Counted from the stretch's first letter, positions 10,584 to 22,384 are shown. The stretch: 64,000 nucleotides of DNA from Leptidea sinapis (GCF_905404315.1 NC_066279.1:6646501-6710500), one strand, 5' to 3'. Notes: generated from the letters alone by a model not told the origin. Translations and numbers: made by a program.

Positions 10584-11055
10584 CTAGCTTTTACCCGCGA
10601 CTTCGTCTACGTGGTGTAGTTCCTATGGGCAGCGTTTTTTATTTTTAGGATGCTTTGCAAATAATACACGCGGCGCTCTTCTTCGATACAGCGGATATCC
10701 CTTGTCATTGTGGACAGGCTCTTTAATAGTATTTCCCTGCGAACTTTAATCTCCTATTTCATCCCCATGTAGGTTTTAGTTTCAAAAGTGCTCGAACAAA
10801 TGTTTATAAATAACGTCTTTTCGAGTGCCTTAATACAAAGTTTTATGGAATCATCTTCTATAATGACGATTTGCAATACAAACTTTCGTCCCCTATATCT
10901 ACCCCTCCAATTTATTTGTCGCAACAAAAGGCAGCCTATGTCCTTTTCAAGGCTCTATTCTACCCCTGTATTAAATTTCATCGAAATCGGTTGAGTGGTT
11001 AAGGCGTTAAAGCGTAACAAACAAACTTACATTCACATTTATAAATTAGTAGGGA
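10584..11055 (-). mobile_element. Helitron-like element, 472 bp
   Basis: On the minus strand A|TCCCTACTAATTTATAAATG ... TACCACGTAGACGAAGTCGCGGGTAAAAGCTAG|T. The terminal GACGAAGTCGCGGG phrase is characteristic of lepidopteran Helitron-like repeats. Confidence 0.8.
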
Positions 11056-11519
11056 TTAAATGATACAGTGGTTTGATACAAACCGCAAAATTGCTTGCTT
11101 ACTTTAAATTTGCTTTAAAAGGTTGTAGTGAAACATAATATAACTTGATCCAACTAATCTTTATAAAGACATAATATTAGAACACAAAGAATATTTTAGT
11201 AAAAAGCTATTTTTATTGCCAGGAATATGACATATTTGTTAATCACAAATTTCTAATAATATATAGTTTCAAAATGTATATATAATACTTCCATAAAACA
11301 TTTACTTATGTACAGTGTGTGTGTATGATGAAACTACAATATACTAAATAATTTATGATTTATATGGCCGTGGTGATATTAACGCACGAATCGAATGGTT
11401 AATAATCGTCCTAAATGGGACATATTTTGACACTGACGCGTAAATGACAAACACTAGTATGTCACACATCATTTCAGTGTAAGTGCGCTGCGCGGAACAC
11501 TCTTTTCGGCTGTATTGCG

Positions 11520-11890
11520 AGCATGTATATAATTAAACGTTTGTTTGTTACGCCTATACCACTGAACCGATTTTAATGAAACTTAATACAGAGATAGATA
11601 AGAGCTTGGGAAAGGCTACCTTTTATCGAATAAAATTATGCAAGATGATATGAAATTTCGTCATTAACGAAGATAACACCATGAAACTTACAATATTTGT
11701 TCCAGCGTTTTCAAAATTTAGACCTGTGTGGGGTGAAAAAGGGGAATGAAAGTTCTATAGTTGGTAGCTTATAAAAAAGGTATTAAACTACAGCAGTTTG
11801 TAATATATTACTTACAAAGTGAGTATATTAAAAAATAATAAATTCTCTCCAAAGTTACTAATGCACCCGGACCCGGACCCGGAAGTCACA
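11520..11890 (+). mobile_element. Helitron-like element, degraded
   Basis: Shares TTTGTTTGTTACGCCTATAC, ACCGATTTTAATGAAACTT and the TAGTTGGTAGCTTATAAAAA block with 40830-41159. The 3' end has decayed into an ACCCGGACCCGGACCCGG run. Confidence 0.6.
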
Positions 11891-12381
11891 GGTAAAAGAT
11901 GGTATAATACAATAATGTGATAAATCACAAGCTTTTTTTTTTCAAATCAGTTTTAGTACAAGATGAACTGTACGACTGTAGGCGTTGCTACGAGGATGAT
12001 ATTTGCGAGTTTCAATAGAGGCCAGTTATAATAACGAAGATGAAACGTTATGTGTAATTGAATAGTTGCATTCCTCGCTCCAGTCAGCAAAGCTCACATT
12101 CACACGCACATAGAAACATTCTCATTTCCCACGCAGCAGCCGTTACCTGCACATGTTCACTATTTCGGTATCCTGACGTCATCTATTGAACCAACATGTT
12201 GCTTACGATTGTACAATTACATTTCCTTTTGTGCTCCTATTGCTCAACGTCTGTAGTTATCCTTATAATATCTTGACATAACAACATAGGAATGAAGATT
12301 GAATACTTATGTTTTTATGTTGATTATAAATGCTATAAATATCCCCATCTCTATTATTTGATTGTTTATAATCCAGATTAT

Positions 12382-12578
12382 CCAAATGTTTTGAGTTTTC
12401 TCTAGTGTTAATTCCGCCAAATTCTATAAAAATTTACTCGCCAACTCTGGCACGAACTGTTAGAATTTGGCGAGTCAATATCTCCTGAGGACGCCTCGTG
12501 TAGAGGCGAAACACGTGTCGAATTGTTTAAAAACAAATATTGGCGGAATTAACACTAAAGAAAACTCAAAACATTTGG
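12382..12578. mobile_element. Family D foldback element, 197 bp, 39-bp terminal inverted repeats
   Basis: Left arm 12382-12420 (CCAAATGTTTTGAGTTTTC...) and right arm 12540-12578 are inverse copies differing at one position. Between them lies the hairpin GCCTCGTGTAGAGGCG with flanking ACACGTGTCGAATTG. Related pieces are at 36830-37402 and at 63562-63980. Confidence 0.75.
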
Positions 12579-12956
12579 GTAATTATAGATTTTCGCCTTT
12601 CCGCAAAGTAACGCCTACTTCAATAAAATATTCCAGATTATGTCAATCTGTCAATCTGGTTTTCCCAATCCATACAATAAAGAAAGCGATTATCTCTCAC
12701 ATTCATATAAATACCAAGCTGAACTGATCCCAAAGATAGATTGAAAAAAGACATCATTGAATCATTCTGAAGATCGGTTATGCAAGTTTTGGATTAAAAT
12801 TCACATAGTTACAAGAACAAAATCAGCCGATAATAACTGAAGCTGAAATCTACAATCCGCAATTCCTCTAAACATATTTGGTGCAGTCGGAATTTAAGTA
12901 ATACATTCCTATAAACCCGAGTGTGGAGTTAATTTGAGAGACAGATTAAGAAATAG

Positions 12957-13100
12957 CATCATCATCATAAGCTGGAAGACGTCCACTGCTGGACAAAGGT
13001 CTCCCCCGAAGATATTCACGACGATCATTCCTGCGCTGCCCTCATTCAACGTATTCCGGCGATCTTGACCAGATCGTCAGTCCATCTTGTGGGGGGCATT
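12957..13100 (-). repeat. RTE-type LINE 3' end
   Basis: CATCATCATCATAAGCTGGA, GTCCACTGCTGGACAAAGG, CTCCCCC and GATCTTGACCAGATCGTC are the widespread lepidopteran RTE tail in reverse complement. Confidence 0.85.
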
Positions 13101-13483
13101 ATTATCTTCTCATGTAAGTAACTTTTCATTTTTAATGAGAAATAATTATCACTAAACTTAAGAAGGGAATTATACAGTGCTTTTGATCATATAAATAGGG
13201 TGGAGAAGGTGGAGTAGGGATAGAAGTCGATTTACTGCCTATGTTTACGCAGTAAATTTTTAAGGAATCGATGGGAAAGGTCAAAATATGGCATCGATTA
13301 CGATCTCGATGGAATCGGGGATGAGAGTCACTATTGAGATAGACTAGGTCAAGAATACAAAGAATAAGAGAGTGGAGGAGGCATTTTGTCTGACCAAAAT
13401 GTTTTGTAACCAAAAGCATAAATTATATTCATCGACTAAACCGTTTTATAGTAATCAATAAACTTACATTTCATCAACGGTTA

Positions 13484-13545
13484 TTGGCCAACTATTCGCA
13501 ATAGAATAATAGCTATAAAAGTACACGGCGGTGATTCAACAGTTC
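13484..13545 (+). promoter_or_regulatory. TATA-box-like promoter motif (weak)
   Basis: ATTGGCCAAC (CCAAT-like) precedes GCTATAAAAGTACACGGCGG, with ATTCAACAGTT about 25 nt after the TATA box. No credible gene follows; the 109-residue frame at 13610-13939 has no recognisable family and overlaps repeat-like sequence. Confidence 0.25.
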
Positions 13546-13819
13546 GCGATGCTAAAATTTTATAACGTTCCAAATTAGTCGTAGACCTTGGTCAGTTGAG
13601 TCTTCGCACATGAAACGGCTTAAGAATATATTACACCTAAACTTATTTACGATCTACGCCGTATTTTATTTCACAAAGCGCGGGCTTGTAATACGATGTA
13701 TGGAATTTCTCGCGCGCGAGTCGTGGATAACCTTCGGTCATTACTATTTTGTAATCAATGTGTTATCTGTAGTCGATTTAGTTTTACAAGCTATTTGTTG
13801 CCGATTCTGGTTTTCGGGC

Positions 13820-13870
13820 GCAAGCACTGACCTGTATAAATACCACTGGACAGGCCGTTCCATATGTTTG
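13820..13870 (-). repeat. Short repeat, inverse of part of 14420-14470
   Basis: GGGCGCAAGCACTGACCTGT...CCACTGGAC is partly the inverse of GTCCAGTGGTATATAGTAGA...GCGCAAG near 14440. It suggests two diverged pieces of one unidentified transposable element in opposite orientation. Confidence 0.4.
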
Positions 13871-14087
13871 ACAGCAAATTTTTTGTGCCTATTTGAAGCG
13901 TCACTCGCGAGCGTCCAGAGAACTAATTTTGACATATAATACAAATCGCTGCGAAGGAACGTACAATACTCTGAAGTATTTTTGAATTTTGAATTAATTT
14001 CGTTCGTTTTCCGTTCAAAAATCAACGTAATAAAGTTCATATTTTTTTTTTCTAAATAGTTTCCCACCATCTACGGCGACTACTGAC

Positions 14088-14312
14088 GACCCCTATAGCA
14101 CACTGCCTACTTATCTAGAGGTCCTGAGTTCGAATTCCGGTAGGTACAATCATTTATATGATGATTATGAATGTTTGCTTACGAGTCATGGATGTTTGTT
14201 AGTATTTATGTATGTTTAAGTATGTATATTGTATAAAATATAGCTTTATCTTTGTACCCATAGCACAGGCTATGGCCTAGTTTGGGGCAAGATAATTTGT
14301 GTAAGTGTGTAC
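14088..14312 (+). repeat. tRNA-derived SINE (family S), head damaged
   Basis: Second copy of the 8238 SINE. The head has lost part of the A-box region (GACCCCTATAGCACACTGCC) and the B box is mutated to AGTTCGAATTCC, while the tail through GGCCTAGTTTGGGGCAAG is kept. Confidence 0.8.
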
Positions 14313-14323
14313 AAAAACAAATC

Positions 14324-14550
14324 CTATCGATGTTTGCTGAGGTTGTCACCAGTAGTTTTAGTACCGCAGACTCTCTCTACATGGCCAACAGCGCCAAAAT
14401 GGCGAATAGCAAGCACAAAAGCACTTTGCCAGCCGCCAGTCCAGTGGTATATAGTAGAGGTCAGGCGCAAGAAATCGGCGATGTCATATTTAAAAGACGT
14501 CAAAGAATAGAAGTCGTTCTCAATAAAATTCGTCGCATATAATAAGTACA
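14324..14550. repeat. Unidentified repeat-like segment
   Basis: Moderate-GC block with GTACCGCAGACTCTCTCTAC, GCCAACAGCGCCAAAATGG and CCAGTGGTATATAGTAGAGG. The wording is familiar from lepidopteran repeats. Frames exist on both strands but no protein family is recognised. Confidence 0.35.
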
Positions 14551-14577
14551 TATTATCATATTTTTTTATGAAAATCA

Positions 14578-14836
14578 GGGACGAGACGAGCAAGGCTTTA
14601 CAGTGGCGCTCAGGATTATTAAAAAACCCAAAAATTCTGAGCGGCACTACATTTGCGCTCGCCACCTTGAGACAAGATGTTAAGCCTCATTTGCCCAGTA
14701 ATTTCACTAGCTACGGCGCCCTACAGACCGGACCACAGTAATGTTTACACATTGCTGCTTTACGGTAGAAATAGGCGCCGTTGTTGTACCCATAATCTAG
14801 CCGGCATCCTGTGCAAAGGAGCCTTCCACTGGTAGG
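14578..14836 (-). repeat. SINE-like family A copy with 3' internal deletion
   Basis: GGGACGAGACGAGCAAGG jumps straight to TTTACAGTGGCGCTCAGG, losing the CAGCTGATGG...CCCATTACAATG block, then runs to GGAGCCTTCCACTGGTA. Confidence 0.9.
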
Positions 14837-14994
14837 TACATTTGTCCAGAGAACTCAAAGAACTTAGAACCATTCTATTATTGTTACTATTGTAACCCTT
14901 CATTGCTCCTATTTTAAAGCCTATATTAGCATTACTCGGAATTCTTCAGCTAACCTTTGTATTGAGAACAGATCTCAATTTAAAAAAAATGTTT

Positions 14995-15412
14995 TAAAAA
15001 TTAGATAGCTGTTGTTTGTAATTAATATTTTCACCAACATATTCCGAAACCGCTAAACCAATTTGCCAACATCCATTTTTCATACCCCTAAATGATATGG
15101 GTCATCCCCTTAATAGAATATAACCCCCTAAGTAACCCCAAACTATTTTTTATTTTATTATGATTTAGCATACAAAATACAACTTCAAACTTTCACCCGT
15201 CTACGATCAACACCTATTTTAATATTATTCTATTCCATCCACAGATACGCAATAGAGTTGCAAGATGGCAATCGAATATAAAGATTATTGTAGTACGATA
15301 AATTTTATCCACGATGTATTTGGTAGTCTGAGATTCGGTCGTCATTTTTTTATATCCGAAAAATATTATTTGTTTTTTTTTATTATTACTTTATATGGCA
15401 ATACAACGTTTG
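14995..15412 (+). mobile_element. Helitron-like element, degraded
   Basis: Retains CATTTTTCATACCCCTAAAT, ATGATTTAGCATACAAAA, TTCACCCGTCTACGATCAAC and GGCAATACAACGTTTGCTG of the 19.4 and 56.9 kb subfamily. The terminal CTAG is lost. Confidence 0.6.
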
Positions 15413-15427
15413 CTGATCAACTTTTTT

Positions 15428-15742
15428 ACCAGTGGTAGGCTCCTTTACACAGGAAGCCGGCTAGATTATGGGTACCACAAAGGGGCCCTTTTTCTGCCGT
15501 GAAGCAGTAATGAGTAAGCATTACTGTGTTTTAGTCTGAAGTGCGCCGTAGCTAGTGAAATTACTGGGCAAATGAGGCTTAACATCTTTATGTCTCAAGG
15601 TGACGAGCGCAATTGTAGTGCCGCTCAGAATATTTGGGTTTTTCGAGAATCCTGAGCGGCACTGCGCTGTAATGGGCATGGCGTATCAATTACCATCAGC
15701 TGAACGTCCTGCTCGTCTCGTCCCTTATTATCATAAAAAAAA
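15428..15742 (+). repeat. SINE-like family A, full-length copy
   Basis: ACCAGTGGTAGGCTCC to CTCGTCCCTTATTATCATAAAAAAAAC. All four internal hairpins are recognisable. Confidence 0.92.
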
Positions 15743-16208
15743 CTAGTTATTGTATAAACAGAGATCGATTAATATAATAGCTGATACTATTTATACCTTG
15801 CATTCAATTTATAAACAAGGCGCAAATAACTCCTGTGGATTAATGGAGTACTGAAAATGAAATTTCCGCGCAATTACCAACTTCACAACGAAATTAAACC
15901 CATTTAATGACGTCTGCTGCGCGATAGCGTTCCTTGCTTCCTCATCAAAATTGAAAATCTAATTCTACTTAGATACGAAAATAGCCTAGGCATCTTAGCC
16001 GTATATACGATTCTCTGAAATATACAACGGCTTTGTGTAGATTTGAATACGCCCCAATTGGGACCGATAACAGATTGCATCGAATCTATTTGCAACCGAA
16101 AACGGTCTCTGCAATCCGCGAATTATGTAATCGTCGAGATTAAATCGGTTTAACAGTGTTGCAAATTTTGTTTCAAATAGATAATCGCCGTATTAAAGCG
16201 CATCTTTT

Positions 16209-16467
16209 GGCGCCTATTTCTGTCTTGATGCAGTAATGTGTAAACATTACTGTGTTTCGGTCTGAAGAACGCCGTAGCTAGTGAAATGACTGGGCAAATG
16301 AGACGTAACATCTTATGTCTCAAGGTGACGAGCGCAATTGTAGTGCCGCTCAGAATTTTGTGGTTTTTAGAGAATCCTGAGCGGCACTGCATTGTAATGG
16401 GCGGGGCGTATCAATTACCATCAGCTGAACGTCTTGCTAATCTCGTCCCTTATTTTCATTAAAAAAC
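16209..16467 (+). repeat. SINE-like family A copy, 5'-truncated
   Basis: Starts at GGCGCCTATTTCTGTC and continues to the TCGTCCCTTATTTTCATTAAAAAA tail. 5' truncation is what incomplete reverse transcription would give. Confidence 0.9.
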
Positions 16468-16599
16468 ATGCCACCAAATCGTTTTATGTGAGTGACGTAC
16501 CTGATATTATAATATGTCATTGGGATGACCTCCACCTTTGTCACTCGGATGATTTTCAAAATATATCTTGAGATTGATCCCAGTTACAGAGGTGGGAGT

Positions 16600-16917
16600 T
16601 TAAGAGAAAACGCACGACACGCCACAAGTTAAGATATTATCTTCACCATCTGGATGTGTGGCGGTCCTCCACAGTGCGGTTTTCAAGGAGCTTTCTTCCA
16701 CGTACTACAAAGCTGTGGAATGAGCTTCCTTATGCAGTGTTTCCGGGATGATACGACATGGGTTCCTTAAAAAAAAGCGCGTACACCTTCCTTAAATGCC
16801 GGCAACGCTCCTGTGATTCCTCTGGTGTTGCAAGAGAACGTGGCCGGCGGTGATCACTTAACACCAGATGAGCCGTACGCTCGTTTGTCCTCCTTTTCCG
16901 TAAAAAACAAATAAGTA
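16600..16917 (+). repeat. CR1/Jockey-like LINE 3' end (family C)
   Basis: Covers CGCACGACACGCCACAAGTT, TGGATGTGTGGCGGTCC, a frame reading like FLPRTTKLWNELP (typical of CR1-like ORF2 C-termini), GGCGGTGATCACTTAACACC and an A-rich end after TGTCCTCC. Confidence 0.8.
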
Positions 16918-17380
16918 AATCACGATGGACATACTCTGCAAAAAATTAGGAAAGACCTGAGCTGAGGATCATGAGAGCAATTTAGGACCCTGACACTTGG
17001 CGTTGATTAGAAGGGTGGATTGGTAAAGGTGGTGGTATGGGCATAAGTAGACCAACATTTATACCTTACAGCCGGATATTATGGTAAGACACTCAATAAC
17101 AACCCTTGAGATTTTTAAACAATAGATGTTACGCTCTAAGGTTTGAGGTTTTCTTCAATTTGAGCATAAAAGCCTGATTTGAAATTAAACTTTCGTCGTT
17201 ACTAAGGCAACTCAGTAATTCGAAATACCAAACAGAGTAAAAACTAAGCCGGTAAAAACTAAACAAACAAATAATATTAACGCCGAGTCATTAATTTAAA
17301 CTTGTTACGTTACTTGTATCGCTTCCATACTCGCGTCCGTACAAAGAATATATCGTCGACCTTGCTTGCCCCCTATTTAT

Positions 17381-17678
17381 ACCAGTGGGAGGCTCCTTTG
17401 CACATGAAGCCGGCTAGATTATGGGTACCACAACGGCGCCTATTTCTGCCGTGAAGCAGTAATGTGTAAACATTACTGTGTTTCGGTCTGAAGGGCGCCG
17501 TAGCTTATGAAATTACTGGGCAAATAAGACTTGACATCTTATGTCACAAGGTGACGAGCGCAGTTGTAGTGCCGATCGGAATTTTTGGGTTTATCAATAA
17601 TCTTGAGTGGCACTGCACTGTAATGGGCAGGGCGTAGCTGAACGTCCTGCTCGTCTCGTCCCTTATTTTCATAAAAAA
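17381..17678 (+). repeat. SINE-like family A, nearly full-length copy
   Basis: ACCAGTGGGAGGCTCCTTTG to CGTCCCTTATTTTCATAAAAAA. A small deletion removes TATCAATTACCATCA before GCTGAACGTCC. Confidence 0.92.
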
Positions 17679-17679
17679 G

Positions 17680-18300
17680 CACACATACGGCGGGGAACTT
17701 CGCTTTATATAGTGGTATGTACAGATATTTTTGAATTCAGTGATATACTGAGGTTAAGTCTTAATACGAGGGTCCATTTTGGCTACAGCAACTTCAAGAG
17801 CAACAAGTTTAAATTAATTGTGGCATTTCAATTTATGATGCTCCAGGAAAGGCCACAGACTGCATGAATTGCGTTCCCGTCAGTAAACTGGAATTGTTTC
17901 CTTCCGTCGCTGTTTGGTGCGGAAATCATGGAAGCGGAGGCTCGAACGTTAACGACGCGACGTCGAAATGGATTGAATCAACAACCTGACAGGGATGATG
18001 GCTTTCGCCATTTCATAGTCGAGTGGAAATTTTGCTGAAGTAAATCATTTAGTATACTATTATTTATCAAGAACACAAAATATATTAAGTACTTCAGAAA
18101 TTCTAATTACGCTGTAAGCATATAAATATTTTGGAGTTTCTGGGTATTTTCCTCTCCATATAAACGACATACAATACAATTAACAAGATCTACTACACAC
18201 CTACTACATTTAATAATAATATAATAATAAGCCTTTAATTAATTCCAACAAACTTCAAATACATAATAATATAATCTTAAGACTACGCGTATAATATAAA
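17680..18300. other. Single-copy sequence with a GC-rich patch
   Basis: 17870-18010 is moderately GC-rich (TTCCTTCCGTCGCTG, GTTAACGACGCGACGTCG) and matches nothing else in the window. No splice-bounded frame is convincing. It could be a regulatory element or an old repeat. Confidence 0.3.
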
Positions 18301-18304
18301 AGTT

Positions 18305-18625
18305 ATGTTATTGGAAACCCATTGTGGCTATAGGCCTTCTCCAGCTTACTCCATATATCATCTACCCATCTGTTTATTGGGCGGCCTCTTTTTCTTTTGC
18401 CAGATGGTCCTTCCCAAATTGTCGTTTCTACGTTCATCTTTTGTCCATGAATTTCGCCACATGACCTGCCTCGCGCCCCTTTTGTGTTACAGTGTACTCA
18501 AGATCATCTATCAGTTCTGTCGTTTTCCTAATGCTGTCACTTCTAATTTTTCTGATTTTCAACATACTTCTTTCCATCGCTTTCTGGCAAACTACAAGAA
18601 TACTGTCGGGAATATTGATTGAAGT
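18305..18625 (-). pseudogene. RTE-like LINE reverse transcriptase C-terminal remnant
   Basis: The minus strand translates in broken frames to QKAMERSMLKIRKI, GHVAKFMDKR and, after a frame change, EGPSGKRKRGRPINRWVDDI, which is the post-RT C-terminal region of RTE-type ORFs. Frameshifts and stops are present. Confidence 0.75.
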
Positions 18626-18659
18626 ATAAAGGATTTTGTTTTTAAGAATTTTTGTTTGA

Positions 18660-18885
18660 AACATTTCAGTATGGAACAAGTTAAACAAGATTTAAGGTAC
18701 CTAGCGTATTTTATTGTTGTAAGTTATTGCACTGAATTCAAACGTGGAAGATCATTCACCGAAGACGATCCTCGCTCAGATCACCCAGCAATGGTACTAC
18801 CCGAAAAATGGTTAGTAGACTTAACACTTGGGAAATTTAAAGTGAGTCATTCGACCGAAAAGATCATGGGCTCTCTACTCTGAGA
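18660..18885 (+). pseudogene. Tc1/mariner transposase N-terminal remnant
   Basis: The frame includes EFKRGRSFTEDDPRSDHPA and FKVSHSTEKIMGSLL, corresponding to the helix-turn-helix part of mariner transposases (F.RGR.STED.PRSGRP). It ends in a stop. It continues beyond the LINE insert as 19016-19240. Confidence 0.75.
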
Positions 18886-18920
18886 TAGTAAAGGGGGTGG
18901 TCATGATTGAATATTTTTTT

Positions 18921-19015
18921 TTTTATGGAATAGGAGGACAAACGAGCGTACGGGTAACCTGGTGTTAAGTGATCACCGCCGCCCACATTCTCTTGCAACA
19001 CCAGAGGAATCACAA
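18921..19015 (-). repeat. CR1/Jockey-like LINE 3' stump (family C) inside a mariner remnant
   Basis: TTTATGGAATAGGAGGACAA to CACCAGAGGAATCACAA is the 3' terminus in reverse complement. The two halves of a mariner transposase flank it. Confidence 0.85.
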
Positions 19016-19240
19016 AATTATCTTTATATGCTGAAGAAATAAAAAAACTGCGGAACCAAATTCGTTTGAAAGTAGCAAAATTTGTATAGTTTCATCAAGA
19101 TAATGCCCCGGCTCAAAGGTCTGCTGTTGATGGATTCCTTCCAAGGTTAAAGGATTAAGCCATAGTCATACAGTGACTGAAATATCGAGGAGTGCAAGAG
19201 GAAGATGTTTTAAAAAAAAGTAATATGAAGTTTAGATTTA
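19016..19240 (+). pseudogene. Tc1/mariner transposase C-terminal remnant
   Basis: FHQDNAPAQRSAV matches the second catalytic Asp region (HQDNAPAHTS) of mariner transposases. Stops and frameshifts follow. Confidence 0.7.
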
Positions 19241-19394
19241 AAAAATAAATATAAGGCGACTGAACAGAAAATAAAGTTAGATTTAATAAAAGTTACCAGC
19301 GAAATACGCATTTCCTACGTATAAAAAAGACGATATTCTTGCAAGTGGAAGTTGAAATTAATTGAAAAATTTTATAACACACTACAAATATGCC

Positions 19395-19722
19395 TTTATA
19401 ATATAATATATATAAAATTCTCGTGTCATGGTCTTAAACTTTGAACTCCTCCGAAACGGCTTGACTGATTCTCATGAAATTTTGAGTGCATATTGGGTAG
19501 GTCTGAGAATCGGACAACATCTATTTTTCATCCCCCTAAATGTTAAGGGTGATACACGAATTTTTTTTTTTAATTTTTTTGACATTTCTTTTTAAATTTG
19601 TTTGATTATGAGTCAGCATTAAAAAATACATACAACTTAAAATTTTCAGCCATCTTCGATCAACAGTTACTTTTGCATCGCGATTTTAATATCGGCAATA
19701 CAACGTTTGCTGGGTCAGCTAG
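19395..19722 (+). mobile_element. Helitron-like element
   Basis: AATATATATAAAATTCTCGT start region, GAACTCCTCCGAAACGGCTT, TGAGTGCATATTGGGTAGG, and end ACAACGTTTGCTGGGTCAGCTAG|T with a GCTG...CAGC 3' hairpin. Close to 56879-57170. Confidence 0.85.
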
Positions 19723-20157
19723 TATAATATAACAAAGCAGTAATATAAGGTAATTCTTTATACGCGAAGTCGCGGAGCATAATTACAACGTAATAAATAC
19801 AAAAGCCGTATTGTTATGCGTTTTAATTGATATTAGTTGCTCAGCTAGTTATAGAACGGTCCACGCAGATGTGTGCATCGCAGCATCGTGTTTTGTGATG
19901 TGCTTGCGACAGATGTTTAGTAATTACACCGGCCTGTCCGGATGCCGTGCACCTGTGTTCGATACCGACCAACAAAAACTTATTTCAGAATGTTTCCCAG
20001 AAACTAACGTCTGTCGGCCGCATACCAGACAATTTAGTACTACTGTTAGTATTTACTGGAATCGTCCAGTAGATTGTAAAGGTCTAAACTGTTAACTGGA
20101 ATTTACAAATATGAAAATGTTTGGCTGGTATATTTTACTTTGAGATCTATGGATGTG

Positions 20158-20345
20158 TCCAGTAGGAGGTTCCTTTGCACAGGATGCCGGCTAGATTATG
20201 GGTATCACAACGGCGCTTATTTCTGCCGCAGTAATGTTTAAACATTACTGTTTCAGTCTGAAGGGCGCCGTAGCTAGTGAAATTACTGGGCAAATGATTC
20301 GTAACATCTTATCTCTCAAGGTAACGAGCGCAATTGTAGTGCCGC
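20158..20345 (+). repeat. SINE-like family A copy, 3'-truncated
   Basis: CCAGTAGGAGGTTCCTTTG to GCGCAATTGTAGTGCCGCC. The remaining third is absent. Confidence 0.88.
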
Positions 20346-20504
20346 CAATTGTAGGTCCATATTACTTCCTTATTATCATTTTATCTAAGAAAATTTGTAT
20401 TTTTTCAATATAGAATCCAGGAGCGAACTCTATAATCATCCTCATAATGTGGGGACAGCGCTCATCCTTCCAATGAACATTCTATTTGCACAAATAAAAC
20501 TGAA

Positions 20505-20740
20505 AACAAACTGTTATGAACGATGTAGGACTCGAACCCGCGACCGATTAAACGAAACCTTCTAGGTTAAAAATTTGTTATATTTTTAAAGTGATAACCC
20601 TCACTCCTGGGATTAATTACACAAATAAAACTGAAAATATTTTTTTTTTATTAACGATGCGGGCCTCGAACCGCGAACTCTAGCGTTCCGTGCGAGCGCT
20701 CTTCCCAACAAAGCCAACCGTTGTATTTGCGCCGATATAT
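20505..20740 (-). repeat. Two diverged tRNA-derived SINE fragments (family T) in tandem
   Basis: ACGATGTAGGACTCGAACCC and, 120 bp on, ACGATGCGGGCCTCGAACC are two B-box/T-arm regions in reverse complement. Each is joined to the AGTGATAACCCTCACT or AAATAAAACTGAAAA tail seen in the 52.4 kb copies. Confidence 0.7.
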
Positions 20741-21109
20741 ATTTATGATAATAAATAATATTCTTTTTTTTTCTTAAGCAAATGGTCGAAGTGTAGTATA
20801 AAAATATAAACCTTTTTTTTATAAATATAAATATTTACACGTCCAAAAATTTGACTTCAATTTAACGAACTTGATTCATTTCACTTTTCAAATGTGTTTG
20901 TTATGTTTGAAAATTTTTTTACAAATTCCACATATTTATTTGAATATTTTAGACAAAAAATTTCATTCTACTTCTACATCTCATAATCAAACACGATATA
21001 AAATGATCATACTTAAGTAGTAATTAGTCAACACCCTCATAATACATTCACATAGATAGAGTCTAAAATACCTAATGCAAATTTTTATATATATAAACTA
21101 TTATATATA

Positions 21110-21210
21110 TAATTTTTACGAAATAATTCTTGATGTTTTGATATATTATAGATATATAAAACAGTATTTTTTTTTATTATCTACAGAACAACGTCTGTCG
21201 GGGCAGATAG
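21110..21210 (+). mobile_element. Helitron-like 3' end fragment
   Basis: TTACGAAATAATTCTTGATG to ACAACGTCTGTCGGGGCAGATAG|T; the terminal CTAG is mutated to ATAG. Confidence 0.7.
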
Positions 21211-21299
21211 TATATTATAGTTATTGTCAGCTGTCCACAAAATAATATAAAGACATAAACATAATTTCAATAACTGACTTTTCTTTAAATTGTATATAT

Positions 21300-21458
21300 T
21301 GAAAAATATTATGGATCCCAAATCGAAATAAAAACTATCCTATCCTCTCAAGTTGGACTAAACTGCACTCCATGAAGTAATCCCCATTTAAATCCGTTCA
21401 TTAGTTTAGGAGTCCATCGTGGACGAACAACGTGTCGCGTAATTTATATATATTAAGA
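21300..21458 (-). mobile_element. Helitron-like 5' end fragment
   Basis: On the minus strand A|TCTTAATATATATAAATTAC, GACTCCTAAACTAATGAACG, TTTAGTCCAACTTGAGAGG, as in the 29.9, 47.1, 56.5 and 58.4 kb copies. Confidence 0.75.
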
Positions 21459-21952
21459 TTTTCCAAATAATTTCAAGTTGCTTCACTTTTGGAGACAGTA
21501 ACCATAATTATGTGACGAACTATTTCGTTAAATTATCTCTGATAAGATGTAAAGTTATCACCGCATTAATCTTATGTTAAGCAAATGATATGTACGTTTA
21601 CATGTTTGCCAGTAATACCATATTTAACTGTTTTGGGTCATGTTTCATGAGTTTGTGTCGAAAGTGTGTACATGCATGTTCAAATATAATTAAATAGTTT
21701 TATAATATTTGCTTGCGTTCTTCATTTCCTAATCTTGACACCTTAACTAATTTTTCAAATGAAACTGTTATTAATGGTTTCTTTGGAGCGTAACTTTTAC
21801 GATATGCAATATCGAAAAGAGGTTGCTCAAGAAGTAATTCAAAATACAATTTTGATATTGTTTTAAGTGAAAACCTGCTCATCCCTAATAATTGCATATA
21901 AGGAAATTTAGTTCAATATCATTTACATCGTTACTAACCAGGGCACATAGGT

Positions 21953-22060
21953 CAGATGGCCGTTGGGGAAGTAAAGTCCTCTAATGGCGACCGCGTACTG
22001 GAAGACGCACTACGCAGTGTTGGTAGGGGGATTACAATATGGTGGATTAGCAGTGAGACG
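21953..22060 (+). pseudogene. RTE LINE C-terminal remnant
   Basis: GATGGCCGTTGGGGAAGTAA and AATGGCGACCGCGTACTGGA match the GRWGSKVLEWRPRT region also at 61400-61470. Too short and shifted to encode anything. Confidence 0.65.
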
Positions 22061-22384
22061 CTCGCTAGATTATGGAATCTAGCCGGCTTCCTGTGCAATG
22101 GAACGGTACCCATGTACCACAACGACGCCTATTTCTGCCGTGAAGCAGTAATGTGTGAGCATTATTGTATTTCGGTCTGAAGGGCGCCGTAGCTAGTGAA
22201 GTTACTGGGCAAATGAGACTTGACATCTTATGTCTCAAGGAGACCAGCGCAATTGTAGTACCGCTCAGAATTTTCGAGTTTTTCCAGAATGCTGAGCGAC
22301 ACGGCGTTGTAATGTACAGAGCGTATCAATTACCACCAGCTGATCGCCCTGTCCGTCTTGTCCCTTATTGTTATCCAAAAAAAA
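22060..22384 (+). repeat. SINE-like family A copy with rearranged 5' end
   Basis: The 5' block reads CTAGATTATGGAATCTAGCC then CGGCTTCCTGTGCAATGGAA, i.e. the CGGCTAGATTATGG segment appears to have been copied in inverse order; after GTACCCATGTACCACAACG the element is regular to its A-rich end. Confidence 0.85.

Noticed and set aside
13610..13939. 109-residue plus frame after a TATA-like motif
   Set aside because: No recognisable family, overlaps a minus frame of equal length and repeat-like sequence near 13820. Length alone is weak evidence in 64 kb.
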